From positions 1-19,218 of the forward strand of contig JAUVQZ010000024.1 of NCBI GenBank assembly GCA_030597865.1: a stretch of 19,218 nt of DNA, written 5' to 3'. Origin of the DNA: Pseudomonadota bacterium. Lineage in GTDB: Bacteria > Desulfobacterota > Desulfobulbia > Desulfobulbales > SURF-16. Made by a program: the position numbers and the translations under genes. Below, piece after piece: positions 6,168-14,127 of the stretch (position 1 is the first letter of the stretch; every line of letters begins with the position of its first letter). Below the pieces are notes generated by a model. The model was not told the origin of the DNA and ran no database searches. It saw only the letters and a list, made by a program, of their open reading frames with translations.

Positions 6168-7052
6168 TCAATCCACAGGTAACTTACTGATTAAACTATG
6201 AATTCGTTCAAGGTCATCAAGGGAATAGTACTCTATTTCTATCTTGCCGCGATCGCCATTCTGGCTAATCTTTGACTTTGTGCCAAAATGGCGGATGAAA
6301 TCATTGGTGAGGGTGCGGCAATAGGAGGTAGGAATAGGTTTTTTGACGGCAGGGCGCCGGCTGTTGCCGGAGCTGCTTTTCTGTCTACTGGCCCTGACCA
6401 GGGCCTCTGTCTGGCGCACAGAGAGTTCCTTGTTGACAATTTTATCACGGATCTCCTTGACCTCAACATGATCCTTGATGGCCAGGAGTACCCGGGCATG
6501 GCCCATGGTCAACCTGCCGGTGCCAATATCATCCTTGATAAAATCGGGTAACTGGAGGAGACGCATGGTGTTGGCCACCGTTGACCGCTCCTTGCCCACC
6601 CGTTTGGCAACCTCCTCCTGGGTCAGCGAAAATTCTTTGACTAATTGCTGGTAGGCCATGGCCTCCTCAATGGGGTTGAGGTTTTCCCGCTGGATATTTT
6701 CAATCAAGGCCAGCTCAAGACGGTCCTGGGTATCAACATCACGGACAATGACAGGGACGTCTGTTAAGCCGGCAAGTTTCGAGGCCCGCAAGCGACGCTC
6801 ACCAGCAATGAGGACGTATCGGTCCGGGATATCACTGGGGGTGACAACAAGGGGTTGCAGGATACCCTTTTCAGCAATGGACTCCGCAAGCTCTTGAAGT
6901 GCTCCTTCGTCCATCTCCTTGCGGGGCTGGTAAGGGTTTGGATCGATGGCTGCAAGGTCGCAGAGGATGTACTCCCCCTCTGCTGGCAAGGCATCGTTAT
7001 CATCTGCCAGTAAGGCGCCCAGGCCTCTGCCGAGGCGATCGCTGCTACTCAT
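6168..7052 (-). CDS. parB: Chromosome-partitioning protein ParB (Spo0J family)
   Basis: A 294-residue CTP-dependent DNA clamp that loads at parS and spreads to form the partition complex. It begins with the lysine-poor, glycine-rich GRGLGALL leader common in chromosomal ParB, the likely ParA-stimulating region. The N-terminal domain holds NPYQPRKEMDE (39-49), the CTP-binding GERRLRA (84-90) and ENIQRENLNPIEEA (118-131). The parS-reading helix-turn-helix is LTQEEVAKRVGKERSTVANTM (143-163). The C-terminal 50 residues form the dimerisation domain. A strong GGAGG site precedes the ATG, which overlaps the parA stop by 4 bp. A parS match lies upstream of parA at 8161. Confidence 0.97.
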   Translation of the reverse strand: MSSSDRLGRGLGALLADDNDALPAEGEYILCDLAAIDPNPYQPRKEMDEGALQELAESIAEKGILQPLVVTPSDIPDRYVLIAGERRLRASKLAGLTDVPVIVRDVDTQDRLELALIENIQRENLNPIEEAMAYQQLVKEFSLTQEEVAKRVGKERSTVANTMRLLQLPDFIKDDIGTGRLTMGHARVLLAIKDHVEVKEIRDKIVNKELSVRQTEALVRASRQKSSSGNSRRPAVKKPIPTSYCRTLTNDFIRHFGTKSKISQNGDRGKIEIEYYSLDDLERIHSLISKLPVD

Positions 7053-7864
7053 GCCCGTCCCTCCTTTGCATCATCTAACTGTTGTTTTTTGAGAAATTCC
7101 TTGCCCAGATTCATATAGCTCAATGCCCCCGCAGATTTTTTATCATACTCAATGACGGATTTTCCATGGCTGGGACATTCGCTCAGGCGAACATTACGCG
7201 GAATTACCGTATGATAGACCTTGGTGCCGAAATGTTTCTTGACCTCTTTGGCAACCTGGTATGTCAACTTATTGCGCCGATCGTACATGGTGAGCAGGAG
7301 TCCCTCAATGACCAGGCGCGGGTTGTAGGAATTCTTGACAAGCTTGACGGTCCGCACCAACTGGCTGAGACCCTCCAGGGCAAAATACTCACATTGCATG
7401 GGGATAATCACCGAATCAGCGGCGCTCAGGGCATTTAGGGTGAGGAGGCCGAGGGATGGCGGGCAATCAATAAAGATATAGTCGTAATCTTCCACCACCT
7501 GGGAAAGAACACGTTCAAGAAACGTTTCCCGCTTCTTCTCATTCATCAACTCCACCTCAACACCTATGAGGTCGATGCAGGTGGGAAGGAGCCAGAGGTT
7601 CGCGATTGAACCAGAGGGCCGGATGGCCCCCCGTGTCTTGTCGGGATCAATATAGCAATGGTAGAGATGCTTGGTCTTTTGAGAGACCGCAACCCCAAGC
7701 CCGCTGGAGGCGTTGCCCTGCGGGTCCGAGTCAACCAGGAGCGTCTTTTTGCCAAGGAGTGCCACGGCCGTCGCCAGATTGACGGCAGAGGTTGTCTTGC
7801 CAACCCCTCCCTTCTGGTTGGCCATGGTGATAATTTTGGCCCCCTCCTTCCTCTTCTGTGTCAT
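7049..7864 (-). CDS. parA: Chromosome-partitioning ATPase ParA (Soj family)
   Basis: A 271-residue ATPase that binds DNA nonspecifically as an ATP dimer and pulls ParB-parS complexes apart. The deviant Walker A motif is NQKGGVGKTTS (16-26) with the signature lysine K18 and catalytic K23. Walker A' is VDSDPQGNAS (44-53) and Walker B is IFIDCPPSLG (130-139). Only about 12 residues precede the ATPase core, so there is no N-terminal DNA-binding extension. That is the chromosomal (Soj-like) form and not the long plasmid type. The ATG has an AGAGG site 6 bases upstream. In many bacteria rsmG lies before parA; here an M20 peptidase gene is the next gene upstream. Confidence 0.97.
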   Translation of the reverse strand: MTQKRKEGAKIITMANQKGGVGKTTSAVNLATAVALLGKKTLLVDSDPQGNASSGLGVAVSQKTKHLYHCYIDPDKTRGAIRPSGSIANLWLLPTCIDLIGVEVELMNEKKRETFLERVLSQVVEDYDYIFIDCPPSLGLLTLNALSAADSVIIPMQCEYFALEGLSQLVRTVKLVKNSYNPRLVIEGLLLTMYDRRNKLTYQVAKEVKKHFGTKVYHTVIPRNVRLSECPSHGKSVIEYDKKSAGALSYMNLGKEFLKKQQLDDAKEGRA

Positions 7865-8197
7865 ACCTAGCCTCTATCTTTTCTGTGGATCTTCACCGCC
7901 GCAACAACAAAACACGGACAGCGCCTACATATAAAAGAAACCCAACGGCAAGAAACCAACGCCCCGAACCAAGAGATCTGGACGCCGCCACCCGCCGAAA
8001 TATTCGCATTGCGCCCCCTGCCGGAGACAACACCCATGGCAAAACCAAAAAGTATCGAGAAAAAAGCAACTTCTTGACCATCCCAAGCAGAATACGCCAT
8101 CTGGGTCGAATGACAACCTATTTCGCCCCCAGACATCCAGCTTTATACATCCACCCGGAATGTTCCACGTGGAACATTCCGGGTTTTCGAGGTAAAA
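7865..8197. other. Intergenic region upstream of parA, containing parS
   Basis: A 333-bp gap between the peptidase stop and the parA start. It contains the parS palindrome at its peptidase end, then about 290 bp read toward parA. I see no DnaA-box cluster (TTATCCACA type) or A+T-rich unwinding element, so there is no support for oriC here. A clear parA promoter is not visible. Minus-strand open frames of 62-89 codons exist, but they lack ribosome sites and their codon use differs from that of neighbouring genes. Confidence 0.6.
8153..8184. promoter_or_regulatory. parS: parS centromere site in a 32-bp perfect palindrome
   Basis: The core TGTTCCACGTGGAACA (8161-8176) differs from the classical parS consensus TGTTTCACGTGAAACA at only two symmetric positions and is itself a perfect palindrome. 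Perfect symmetry continues outward for 8 bp on each side (ACCCGGAA on the left, TTCCGGGT on the right), giving 32 symmetric bases. The site starts 13 bp after the peptidase stop and lies about 300 bp upstream of parA. ParB binding is strongly expected. It was the only such site I found by eye in the window. Confidence 0.92.
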
Positions 8198-9319
8198 TCA
8201 GGAGGTTGAGATGGCAGTGGTGAGCTCAAGGGTGCGGATTATGCTGGCGAGGGAGATAGATTCATGGCTGGAATGGACGTTCTCCATGCCGATGCCGAGA
8301 ATGGCGGTGGTGAGCCCCTTGCCGTTGAAGATATTGGCGTCACTGCCGCCTCCAGCGACAATATAGTCGAGATTGCGGCCCAGGGACACGGCTGCCCTTT
8401 GGGTGATGGCCAGGAGGGGCGTGTCTGAACCAAGGGCCAGGGCTGGATATTGCTCGGGGAATTCAAGGGAAAAGGTGGCCTGGGGGACAGGATGGATTAT
8501 ATCTGAAAAAACTTTTTCAAAAAATGCCCTATGGAACCTCATCAGATCGGCAGAATGGCTGCGGATCTCCCCCTGAAGACGAACGGTACTGGGAATAATA
8601 TTGGTGGCTGTGCCGCCGGAAATGAGGCCGATATTGGCCGTGGAGTGTTCATCCAGTCTGCCGACCGGCAGGCCGGAGATTACCCTGCCCGCAAGGGAGA
8701 TGGCGCTTATGCCCTCTTCAGGGTTGAGTCCGGCATGGGCGGCCCTGCCAAGGATCTCAGCATGTACGTACACGGCGGCCGGGGCCCCAATAATAACATT
8801 ATCAACGCCGGTTGAGTCCAGGGCAAAGCCCATGGTGGCCTGGAGGCCTGTAGGGTCAAAGGCCTTGGCCCCTAAAAGGCCAATCTCCTCAGCCGTGGTA
8901 AAGAGATACTCAAGGGGGGGGTGGGGCAATTGGTTTTCAAAGAGGAGCTGGGTCATCTCCATGAGAATGGCGATACCGGCCTTATCATCACTGCCCAGCA
9001 CGGTGTCGCCTTGGGATGTAAAAACATTATCATGGCGGACCACCTTAACCCCCAGACAGGGGGCAATGACGTCCATGTGGCAATTAAAAAACAGGGGGGT
9101 TTTCTGGGGGGCAGTGCCGGGAATGGTGACAATGAGGTTGCCGGTGTCTGAGCCGGTAATAGTGGCTGAACCATCAACGACGGTTGTTACCCCGGGGAAG
9201 ACATCAAAAAAATCCTGGAGATAGGAGGCGAGCGTGGCCTCGTGCTTGCCAGGACTATCAATTTCACAGAGGGTGGTAAAATAATGGGCCAGACGTTCCT
9301 GGTTGATGGAAAGAGTCAT
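8198..9319 (-). CDS. M20-family metallopeptidase (peptidase T-like)
   Basis: A 373-residue di-zinc exopeptidase of the PepT/ArgE/DapE clan. Predicted metal ligands and catalytic residues are H81 and D83 (CHMDVIAP), D111 (GSDDKAG), the E144-E145 pair (TTAEEIG) and D168 (ALDST), plus a C-terminal histidine in VHSSHES. A lid/dimerisation domain with GRAAHAGLNPEEG (about 191-203) interrupts the catalytic domain, and a GGGSDANIFN loop follows. The pattern resembles the PepT-like group that cleaves tripeptides or short peptides; the substrate is inferred. No ribosome site is visible before the ATG, and a TAAAAT hexamer ends only 4 bases upstream, so a leaderless mRNA is possible. It starts 27 bp from the divergent cupin gene. 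Confidence 0.9.
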   Translation of the reverse strand: MTLSINQERLAHYFTTLCEIDSPGKHEATLASYLQDFFDVFPGVTTVVDGSATITGSDTGNLIVTIPGTAPQKTPLFFNCHMDVIAPCLGVKVVRHDNVFTSQGDTVLGSDDKAGIAILMEMTQLLFENQLPHPPLEYLFTTAEEIGLLGAKAFDPTGLQATMGFALDSTGVDNVIIGAPAAVYVHAEILGRAAHAGLNPEEGISAISLAGRVISGLPVGRLDEHSTANIGLISGGTATNIIPSTVRLQGEIRSHSADLMRFHRAFFEKVFSDIIHPVPQATFSLEFPEQYPALALGSDTPLLAITQRAAVSLGRNLDYIVAGGGSDANIFNGKGLTTAILGIGMENVHSSHESISLASIIRTLELTTAISTS

Positions 9320-9346
9320 TGGTATTTTAACAGAGAGAGGGAGTCC

Positions 9347-9724
9347 ATGGTTGATCAGTTAAGCCGCTACGACAGCATAGAAGAATATATCACTAAAGAC
9401 GGGTCTGAGATAAGGGAATTAATCCATCCAGAGATCCATGGTAACAAAGGGCTGAGCGTGGCCGAGGCGATTATCAAGGCCGGCATGAAGACCCATGACC
9501 ATTATCACCGCCAGAGTGAAGAGGTGTATCTGGTCATGGCCGGTAACGGTATTATGAGAAGGGGTGAAGAGGTCTTTGCCATAACAGGGGGCATGTCCGT
9601 GGTGATCATGCCCGGCCTGGTGCACGGTGTGCACAACAACGGCAACGAAGAGCTGGTCATCATCTGCTGCTGCGCACCTGCCTACGGCCATGATGATACG
9701 GTGCTGGTCCACGAGACAGACTAG
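9347..9724 (+). CDS. Small single-domain cupin protein
   Basis: A 125-residue double-stranded beta-helix protein. Cupin motif 1 runs from G46 to G66 with metal ligands H52, H54 and E59 (HDHYHRQSEEVYLVMAG). Motif 2 includes P89, G90, H93 and N97 (MPGLVHGVHN). All four usual metal ligands are present, so a bound metal is likely. CCC at 107-109 is unusual. The reading frame is open further upstream, but the ATG at 9347 has a GAGGGAG site just before it and starts a normal cupin, so the longer form (from 9242, overlapping the peptidase gene) is unlikely. Substrates of small cupins vary widely and cannot be deduced. The promoter must lie inside the divergent peptidase gene. Confidence 0.88.
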   Translation: MVDQLSRYDSIEEYITKDGSEIRELIHPEIHGNKGLSVAEAIIKAGMKTHDHYHRQSEEVYLVMAGNGIMRRGEEVFAITGGMSVVIMPGLVHGVHNNGNEELVIICCCAPAYGHDDTVLVHETD

Positions 9725-10152
9725 CTCAGGGTAAGGATGTCCTGGTTCATGGCAACCTCCATGGCCCGGACCGGGCACACAGGGACACAGAGGCCACAGC
9801 CGGTACACTTATCCGGGTCAAAAAGAACGGCCATGTCAGGACGTTCAACAAAGAGGGCGCTGGTGGGACAGATACCGGTGCAGGCGCCACATTGGATGCA
9901 AAGCTGGTCATCCCGGCGAATAATGGTGGAAATAGGCTCGATCTTGACACCGTAATTCTGCAGAAACTCGAGGGATTTCTTGACATTATTTTTATGGCCG
10001 GTGAGCTCAAGGACCATAACGCCGTCGTTGCCGGGGAGGATGGTGGCCTTAAGAATATTGAATTCAATGTCGTACTTCTTTACAAGTTCACAGATGATGG
10101 GTTTATCACCGGTCTCCTTGGGAAAGTGGAGGACATAAATCTTGGTGTTCAT
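9721..10152 (-). CDS. NIL-domain 2x[4Fe-4S] ferredoxin
   Basis: A 143-residue protein in two parts. Residues 1-75 match the NIL domain (KIYVLHFPKETGDKPIICEL..., a ferredoxin-like ligand-binding fold also found at the C-terminus of the MetN methionine transporter ATPase). Residues 80-135 hold two [4Fe-4S] sites: CIQCGACTGICP (C85, C88, C91, C95) and CTGCGLCVPVCP (C116, C119, C122, C126). The same fusion occurs in methanogens and Deltaproteobacteria, where a homologue acts with a DUF39 protein in sulfide-dependent homocysteine synthesis. A similar role here is inference, as no DUF39 gene is in the window. No clear ribosome site precedes the ATG. Its stop overlaps the cupin stop at a CTAG. Confidence 0.9.
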   Translation of the reverse strand: MNTKIYVLHFPKETGDKPIICELVKKYDIEFNILKATILPGNDGVMVLELTGHKNNVKKSLEFLQNYGVKIEPISTIIRRDDQLCIQCGACTGICPTSALFVERPDMAVLFDPDKCTGCGLCVPVCPVRAMEVAMNQDILTLS

Positions 10153-10296
10153 AATATATGGCTGGGTTTTGGTTAGCAGGCTGGACCATGACCGGTGAAA
10201 AAATCCAAGGGGGTGTTGTAGCCCGCCTCAAAAAAATACCGGTGATGCGTTAAGGACCAACTCTACCAAAAGAGAGAAGAACAGTAAACCTTGCTT

Positions 10297-10998
10297 TTAG
10301 CCCGGGTGGGCTGAAAAACGATAACCAACACCTCGCACCGTGTCGATGGCCGGGGCGGCAGGGCCGAGCTTTTTCCGGAGGCCCGAGATCAACACATCAA
10401 TGGCGCGCTCGGTGAGACTATAGTCAAACCCCCTGATATCATTGATTATTTGCTGACGACTATAGACCCATCCCGGCTTTCCGGCAAGGAGCATGAGGAT
10501 CAGAAACTCGGAATGGGTGAGATGAATACTGACGCCATTGACAAAAACCCCATGGCTGTGGGGAATAATGGTGAGGTGGTGGCCAGGAAAGGAGATTTTG
10601 TCATGCCCATCAGGGGAGGAAGGGCGGCTGCGGCGCAGCAGGGCATGGATCCGGGCCAGCAGGATCTTGGGGCTGAAGGGCTTGGGCAGATAATCATCGG
10701 CCCCGGCCGCCAGGCCAGCGACAATATCCTCCTCTTCACCCTTGGCGGTCAGCATGAGCACCGGTATATCGCTCTGATGGGCGGAACGCAGCTCCTGGCA
10801 GACTGCCAGGCCATCCATGCCGGGCAGCATAAGGTCAAGGACAATGAGATCAGGGTGGTTGGCCACATGGGATTGCAAGCCACCTTCGCCGTCCCCGGCG
10901 CATAACACCTTAAAACCGGCCTTAACCAGGTTGTAGACAATAAGCTGCTGGATATCATCCTCATCCTCAATGACCAGTATGGTAAATTGGTTGTCCAT
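10297..10998 (-). CDS. phoB: OmpR/PhoB-family response regulator (PhoB)
   Basis: A 233-residue regulator. The receiver domain (1-120) has the acidic pair E11-D12, phosphoacceptor D55 (IVLDLMLPGMDG), T84 and K106 (LPKPF). A short linker leads to a winged-helix DNA-binding domain (about 135-230) with LTHSEFLILMLLA, the recognition-helix region SLTERAIDVLISGLRKKLG and the wing TVRGVGYRF. Position at the end of pst-phoU points to PhoB, activator of phosphate-starvation genes. The probable target is the direct repeat upstream of pstS. An AGGGAGGG site precedes the ATG, 8 bp after phoU. No phoR kinase gene follows; the next gene is an unrelated ferredoxin 144 bp away. Confidence 0.9.
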   Translation of the reverse strand: MDNQFTILVIEDEDDIQQLIVYNLVKAGFKVLCAGDGEGGLQSHVANHPDLIVLDLMLPGMDGLAVCQELRSAHQSDIPVLMLTAKGEEEDIVAGLAAGADDYLPKPFSPKILLARIHALLRRSRPSSPDGHDKISFPGHHLTIIPHSHGVFVNGVSIHLTHSEFLILMLLAGKPGWVYSRQQIINDIRGFDYSLTERAIDVLISGLRKKLGPAAPAIDTVRGVGYRFSAHPG

Positions 10999-11006
10999 GG
11001 CCCTCC

Positions 11007-11687
11007 CTAAAGCACCTGTTCGTGTCTGACAATACGGCCCTGCAACATATAGATAATATCCTCGGCCGTGTTGGTGGTGTGGTCAGCTATGCGCTCCATA
11101 CCACGGGCAATGGAGAGCAGCAGGGGCCCATAGACCTGCTGATTGGGATCATGGGCAACAATATCCTCAAGCTGCTTACGGACATTGCGCTTGGCCGTAT
11201 CAACCTCATCATCCATCAGACAGATACGGTAGGCCAGATCTGAATCCTCGTTGATAAAGGCGTCAAGGCAATAACTGAACATCTTAAGGGTGGTGGCGAA
11301 GATGGGTTCAAAATCAGCGGGGATGGTTATCACAGGGGGGTTGTTTTCCTGCCCCTTGGCGCTATCAAGGAGAATAACCTTATCAGCGACCTTGGAGGCC
11401 AGATCACCAATACGTTCGAGCTCACGGTTCATCTTCAGGGAGGTCACCACAAAGCGCAGATCACTGGCCACTGGCTGGTGCAGGGCAAGAATCTTCAGGC
11501 AGTCCTCCTCAACATCAACCTCCAGGGCATTGATCTTGGAATCAGCCTCCTGGACCTGGGCGGCCAAAACGGCATCAAGGGTGCGGACGGAGGTAATACT
11601 GTTTTTGATACCCTCCTCAACAACGGTGCCCAGGTAGAGCAGGTGCTGCTTGAGGGTATCAATGGATGAATGTATGTCAGTGGTCAC
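11007..11687 (-). CDS. phoU: Phosphate signalling regulator PhoU
   Basis: A 226-residue all-helical protein, the usual PhoU length. Two tandem three-helix bundles each carry the metal-binding signature: LKMNRELERIGDLA (84-97) and ARGMERIADHTTNTAED (194-210). PhoU restrains the PhoB pathway and Pst uptake when phosphate is plentiful, by contacting PstB and the sensor kinase in well-studied species. The start is GTG with a GAGGTGAT site placed in the 11-bp gap after pstB. That tight spacing suggests translation linked to pstB. Confidence 0.95.
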   Translation of the reverse strand: MTTDIHSSIDTLKQHLLYLGTVVEEGIKNSITSVRTLDAVLAAQVQEADSKINALEVDVEEDCLKILALHQPVASDLRFVVTSLKMNRELERIGDLASKVADKVILLDSAKGQENNPPVITIPADFEPIFATTLKMFSYCLDAFINEDSDLAYRICLMDDEVDTAKRNVRKQLEDIVAHDPNQQVYGPLLLSIARGMERIADHTTNTAEDIIYMLQGRIVRHEQVL

Positions 11688-11698
11688 AGATCACCTCA

Positions 11699-12490
11699 TT
11701 AGCCGAATCGGCCGGTTATATAATCTTCAGTAGCCTTTTTAACAGGTACGGTAAACACCTTTTTTGTACGGCCATACTCGACAAGCTCACCCTCGTAAAG
11801 AAAGGCGGTATAGTCGGAGATACGGGATGCCTGCTGCATATTATGGGTGACGATAATAATGGTGTATTCGCCGTTAAGATCACGGATAAGCTCCTCAATA
11901 TGGGCGGTGGAGCGGGGATCCAGGGCCGAACAGGGCTCATCCATCAGGATAATTTCCGGCGAAACGGCAATGGCCCTGGCAATACAGAGGCGCTGCATCT
12001 GGCCCCCTGAAAGACCCATGGCTGAATCATGGAGGCGGTCCTTGACCTCGTCCCAGAGAGCGGCGCGACGCAGGGATTTTTCCACGGTCTCGTCAAGAAT
12101 GGGTTTTTCCGTGACACCACCAATGCGCATGCCAAAGATGACATTCTCATAGATGGATTTGGGGAAGGGGTTTGATTTTTGGAAAACCATACCCACCCGG
12201 CGCCGCAGATCAATAACATCGAGGGAGCGCTCAAAGATATCCCTGCCATCAAGGCGGATGGAGCCGGTGGTGCTCAGGCCGTCAATGAGATCATTCATCC
12301 GATTAATGCAGCGGATAAAGGTGGATTTCCCACAGCCGGACGGGCCGATAAGGGCGGTAACCCGATGGCGGGGAATATCAAAGTTAAGATCAAAAAGGGC
12401 CTGGGACTGGCCATAAAAGAGGTTGAGATCCTTAACCTGAACGATGGGGTCATCTATGGCAATGATAGCCTGTTCTTTATTATTATTCAT
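11699..12490 (-). CDS. pstB: Phosphate ABC transporter ATP-binding protein PstB
   Basis: A 263-residue ABC ATPase powering phosphate import at the cytoplasmic face. It has Walker A GPSGCGKST (about 49-57), the Q-loop VFQKSNPFPKSIYENV typical of PstB, signature LSGGQMQRL (160-168), Walker B IILMDEP (180-186) and switch histidine H216 in VTHNM. The F-P-x-S-I-Y-E-N-V segment after the Q-loop distinguishes PstB from other importers. I chose the ATG at 12490; a TTG two codons upstream (12496) is also open. Neither has a strong ribosome site. It starts about 15 bp after pstA. Confidence 0.96.
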   Translation of the reverse strand: MNNNKEQAIIAIDDPIVQVKDLNLFYGQSQALFDLNFDIPRHRVTALIGPSGCGKSTFIRCINRMNDLIDGLSTTGSIRLDGRDIFERSLDVIDLRRRVGMVFQKSNPFPKSIYENVIFGMRIGGVTEKPILDETVEKSLRRAALWDEVKDRLHDSAMGLSGGQMQRLCIARAIAVSPEIILMDEPCSALDPRSTAHIEELIRDLNGEYTIIIVTHNMQQASRISDYTAFLYEGELVEYGRTKKVFTVPVKKATEDYITGRFG

Positions 12491-12505
12491 AATCAATACT
12501 CGAAA

Positions 12506-14104
12506 TCAATGGGTAATGGCATACTTCTTCTTCATCTTATTGCGCAGGATAATGGCAGAGCTGGTCATCAGCACCACAATACCGAGAAGGAGCAGGGTGG
12601 AGACAAAGACCATGGGTTTAGCGGCCTCCACATTGGGTGACTGGAAGCCGATATCATAGATATGAAAACCAAGGTGCATGAATTTCCGGTCAAGATGGAA
12701 AAAGGGGAAATTACCATCCAGGGGCAGGGAGGGGGCAAGCTTGACCACGCCGGTGATCATCAACGGCGCCACCTCGCCGGCAGCACGGGCCATGGCCAGG
12801 ATAAAGCCGGTCATGATTCCTGGTGAGGCCATGGGCAACAAGATCCGGACCAGGGTTTGAAACTTGGTGGCGCCCAGGGCGTAGGAGGATTCCCGCAGGC
12901 CACTGGGAATGGCGCCCAGAGCCTCCTCAGTGGAGACAATAACCACGGGAACCGTGAGTAGGCCCAGGGTCAAACTGGCCCAGAGAATACCACCGGTGCC
13001 AAAGGTTGGGGTGGGAAGATACTCTGGGAAAAAGGCCTGATCTATGGAGGAACCAATACCGTAGACGAAAAACGCCAGGCCAAAGATCCCGTAAACAATG
13101 GAGGGGATACCGGCAAGGTTGTTGACGGCAATCCGGACCAGGCGAACCAGAAAGCCCTCCTTGGCGTATTCACGCAGATAAATCCCTGATAAGACCCCCA
13201 GGGGAAAGGAGAAAATACTCATGATGAAGATGAGCATAATGGTGCCAAAGATGGCGGGAAAGAGACCACCCTCGGTATTGGACTCCCGGGGCTCCGCAAA
13301 GAAGAGTTCCCATAATTTACTGAGATAAAGGCCGGTCTTGGCAAAGACCGACATGGCATTGGGCTGATAGGCCCGGACAATGGCGGTGAGGGCAATGCTC
13401 TGTTGACGGCCGGTGGCATCGGTAAAGAGCGCTGTATTTTGATGGAGGGTGGTCTCAAGGGCCTCAAGATCAGCAACAAGGCGATCAAACTCGTGATGGA
13501 GGAGGCCCTTCTCATCTTGGAGGGGGAGGAGGGTGGCCGGGTCGTCATCGCCACGGTGGTGATATTGGGCAATTTTTTTATCCAGGCCCACAATGCGATG
13601 GTTCAGGGCGCGCAACTCCCCCTTGCTCTCTTTGACCTTGGCGATTTCAGGCCCCAGGGCAGCCAGGGCGGCCTGGAAGCGGGGCCAGGGAGGGCCATGG
13701 TCAACCACCAGGGAGGGCAGGTTGAGGGCGGACAAAAAGCCGTGGAAATTGCCGTAGCCATAACGTTCCAGAACAACGGCACCCTCAGGCCTGGACTTGT
13801 TTTTAATATCAGCCGCATCAATCCAGGTAAAATCCAGGCCATAGAGATCACGGTTGGCAATCTTGAGCTGATGGCGAAGTCCGGTTGGCTGTTCTTCATC
13901 CTGGACAACCTCACCAAGATAGGAGGAGCCATCCTCCATCTCAAAGAGGAGTTGGGGTGAGGGCCAGTACACTGCGATGCCGTTTTTAAAAATGACAATG
14001 AGCAGGGAGAAGGTCAGGATGAGGATGAGGCTTAAGGCAGCTGCAGAGCCCCAGACAAAGGGCTCACCATCACGCCAATATTTATTTTTAACTATCTTTT
14101 TCAT
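12506..14104 (-). CDS. pstA: Phosphate ABC transporter permease PstA, with large N-terminal periplasmic domain
   Basis: A 532-residue permease, nearly twice the length of E. coli PstA (about 296). A first membrane helix (18-40) is followed by about 235 extra residues (41-278) predicted to be periplasmic, with a charged, coiled-coil-like stretch (about 150-225). This resembles the DUF3333-type extension known in long PstA proteins. The transport domain (about 280-525) has five or so helices and the EAA loop ESSYALGATKFQTLVRILLP (405-424) that docks PstB. The extension may contact the equally enlarged PstC. The gene starts 23 bp after pstC and lacks a strong ribosome site, so expression probably depends on the operon. 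Confidence 0.93.
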   Translation of the reverse strand: MKKIVKNKYWRDGEPFVWGSAAALSLILILTFSLLIVIFKNGIAVYWPSPQLLFEMEDGSSYLGEVVQDEEQPTGLRHQLKIANRDLYGLDFTWIDAADIKNKSRPEGAVVLERYGYGNFHGFLSALNLPSLVVDHGPPWPRFQAALAALGPEIAKVKESKGELRALNHRIVGLDKKIAQYHHRGDDDPATLLPLQDEKGLLHHEFDRLVADLEALETTLHQNTALFTDATGRQQSIALTAIVRAYQPNAMSVFAKTGLYLSKLWELFFAEPRESNTEGGLFPAIFGTIMLIFIMSIFSFPLGVLSGIYLREYAKEGFLVRLVRIAVNNLAGIPSIVYGIFGLAFFVYGIGSSIDQAFFPEYLPTPTFGTGGILWASLTLGLLTVPVVIVSTEEALGAIPSGLRESSYALGATKFQTLVRILLPMASPGIMTGFILAMARAAGEVAPLMITGVVKLAPSLPLDGNFPFFHLDRKFMHLGFHIYDIGFQSPNVEAAKPMVFVSTLLLLGIVVLMTSSAIILRNKMKKKYAITH

Positions 14105-14127
14105 TCAGCAAACACCGTGGCGCCCAA

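Noticed and set aside
7893..8081. Minus-strand 62-codon frame upstream of parA with two hydrophobic stretches
   Set aside because: No ribosome site, codon use unlike neighbouring genes, and overlapping open frames of similar size in the same place. Probably non-coding upstream sequence.
7865..8197. Chromosomal replication origin next to parABS
   Set aside because: No cluster of DnaA boxes and no A+T-rich unwinding region. parS alone shows only that the origin domain may be near in the genome.
8601..9224. Plus-strand frame of 207 codons
   Set aside because: Shadow of the M20 peptidase gene on the other strand. No recognisable domain.
9242..9346. Longer N-terminus for the cupin
   Set aside because: The extra 35 residues overlap the divergent peptidase gene and are not cupin-like. 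The ATG at 9347 has its own ribosome site.
10190..10255. Repeated ACCGGT motifs flanking an inner imperfect stem downstream of phoB
   Set aside because: The motifs are short and self-complementary, the inner stem has a mismatch, and no U run follows in the right place. Not strong enough for a terminator or operator call.
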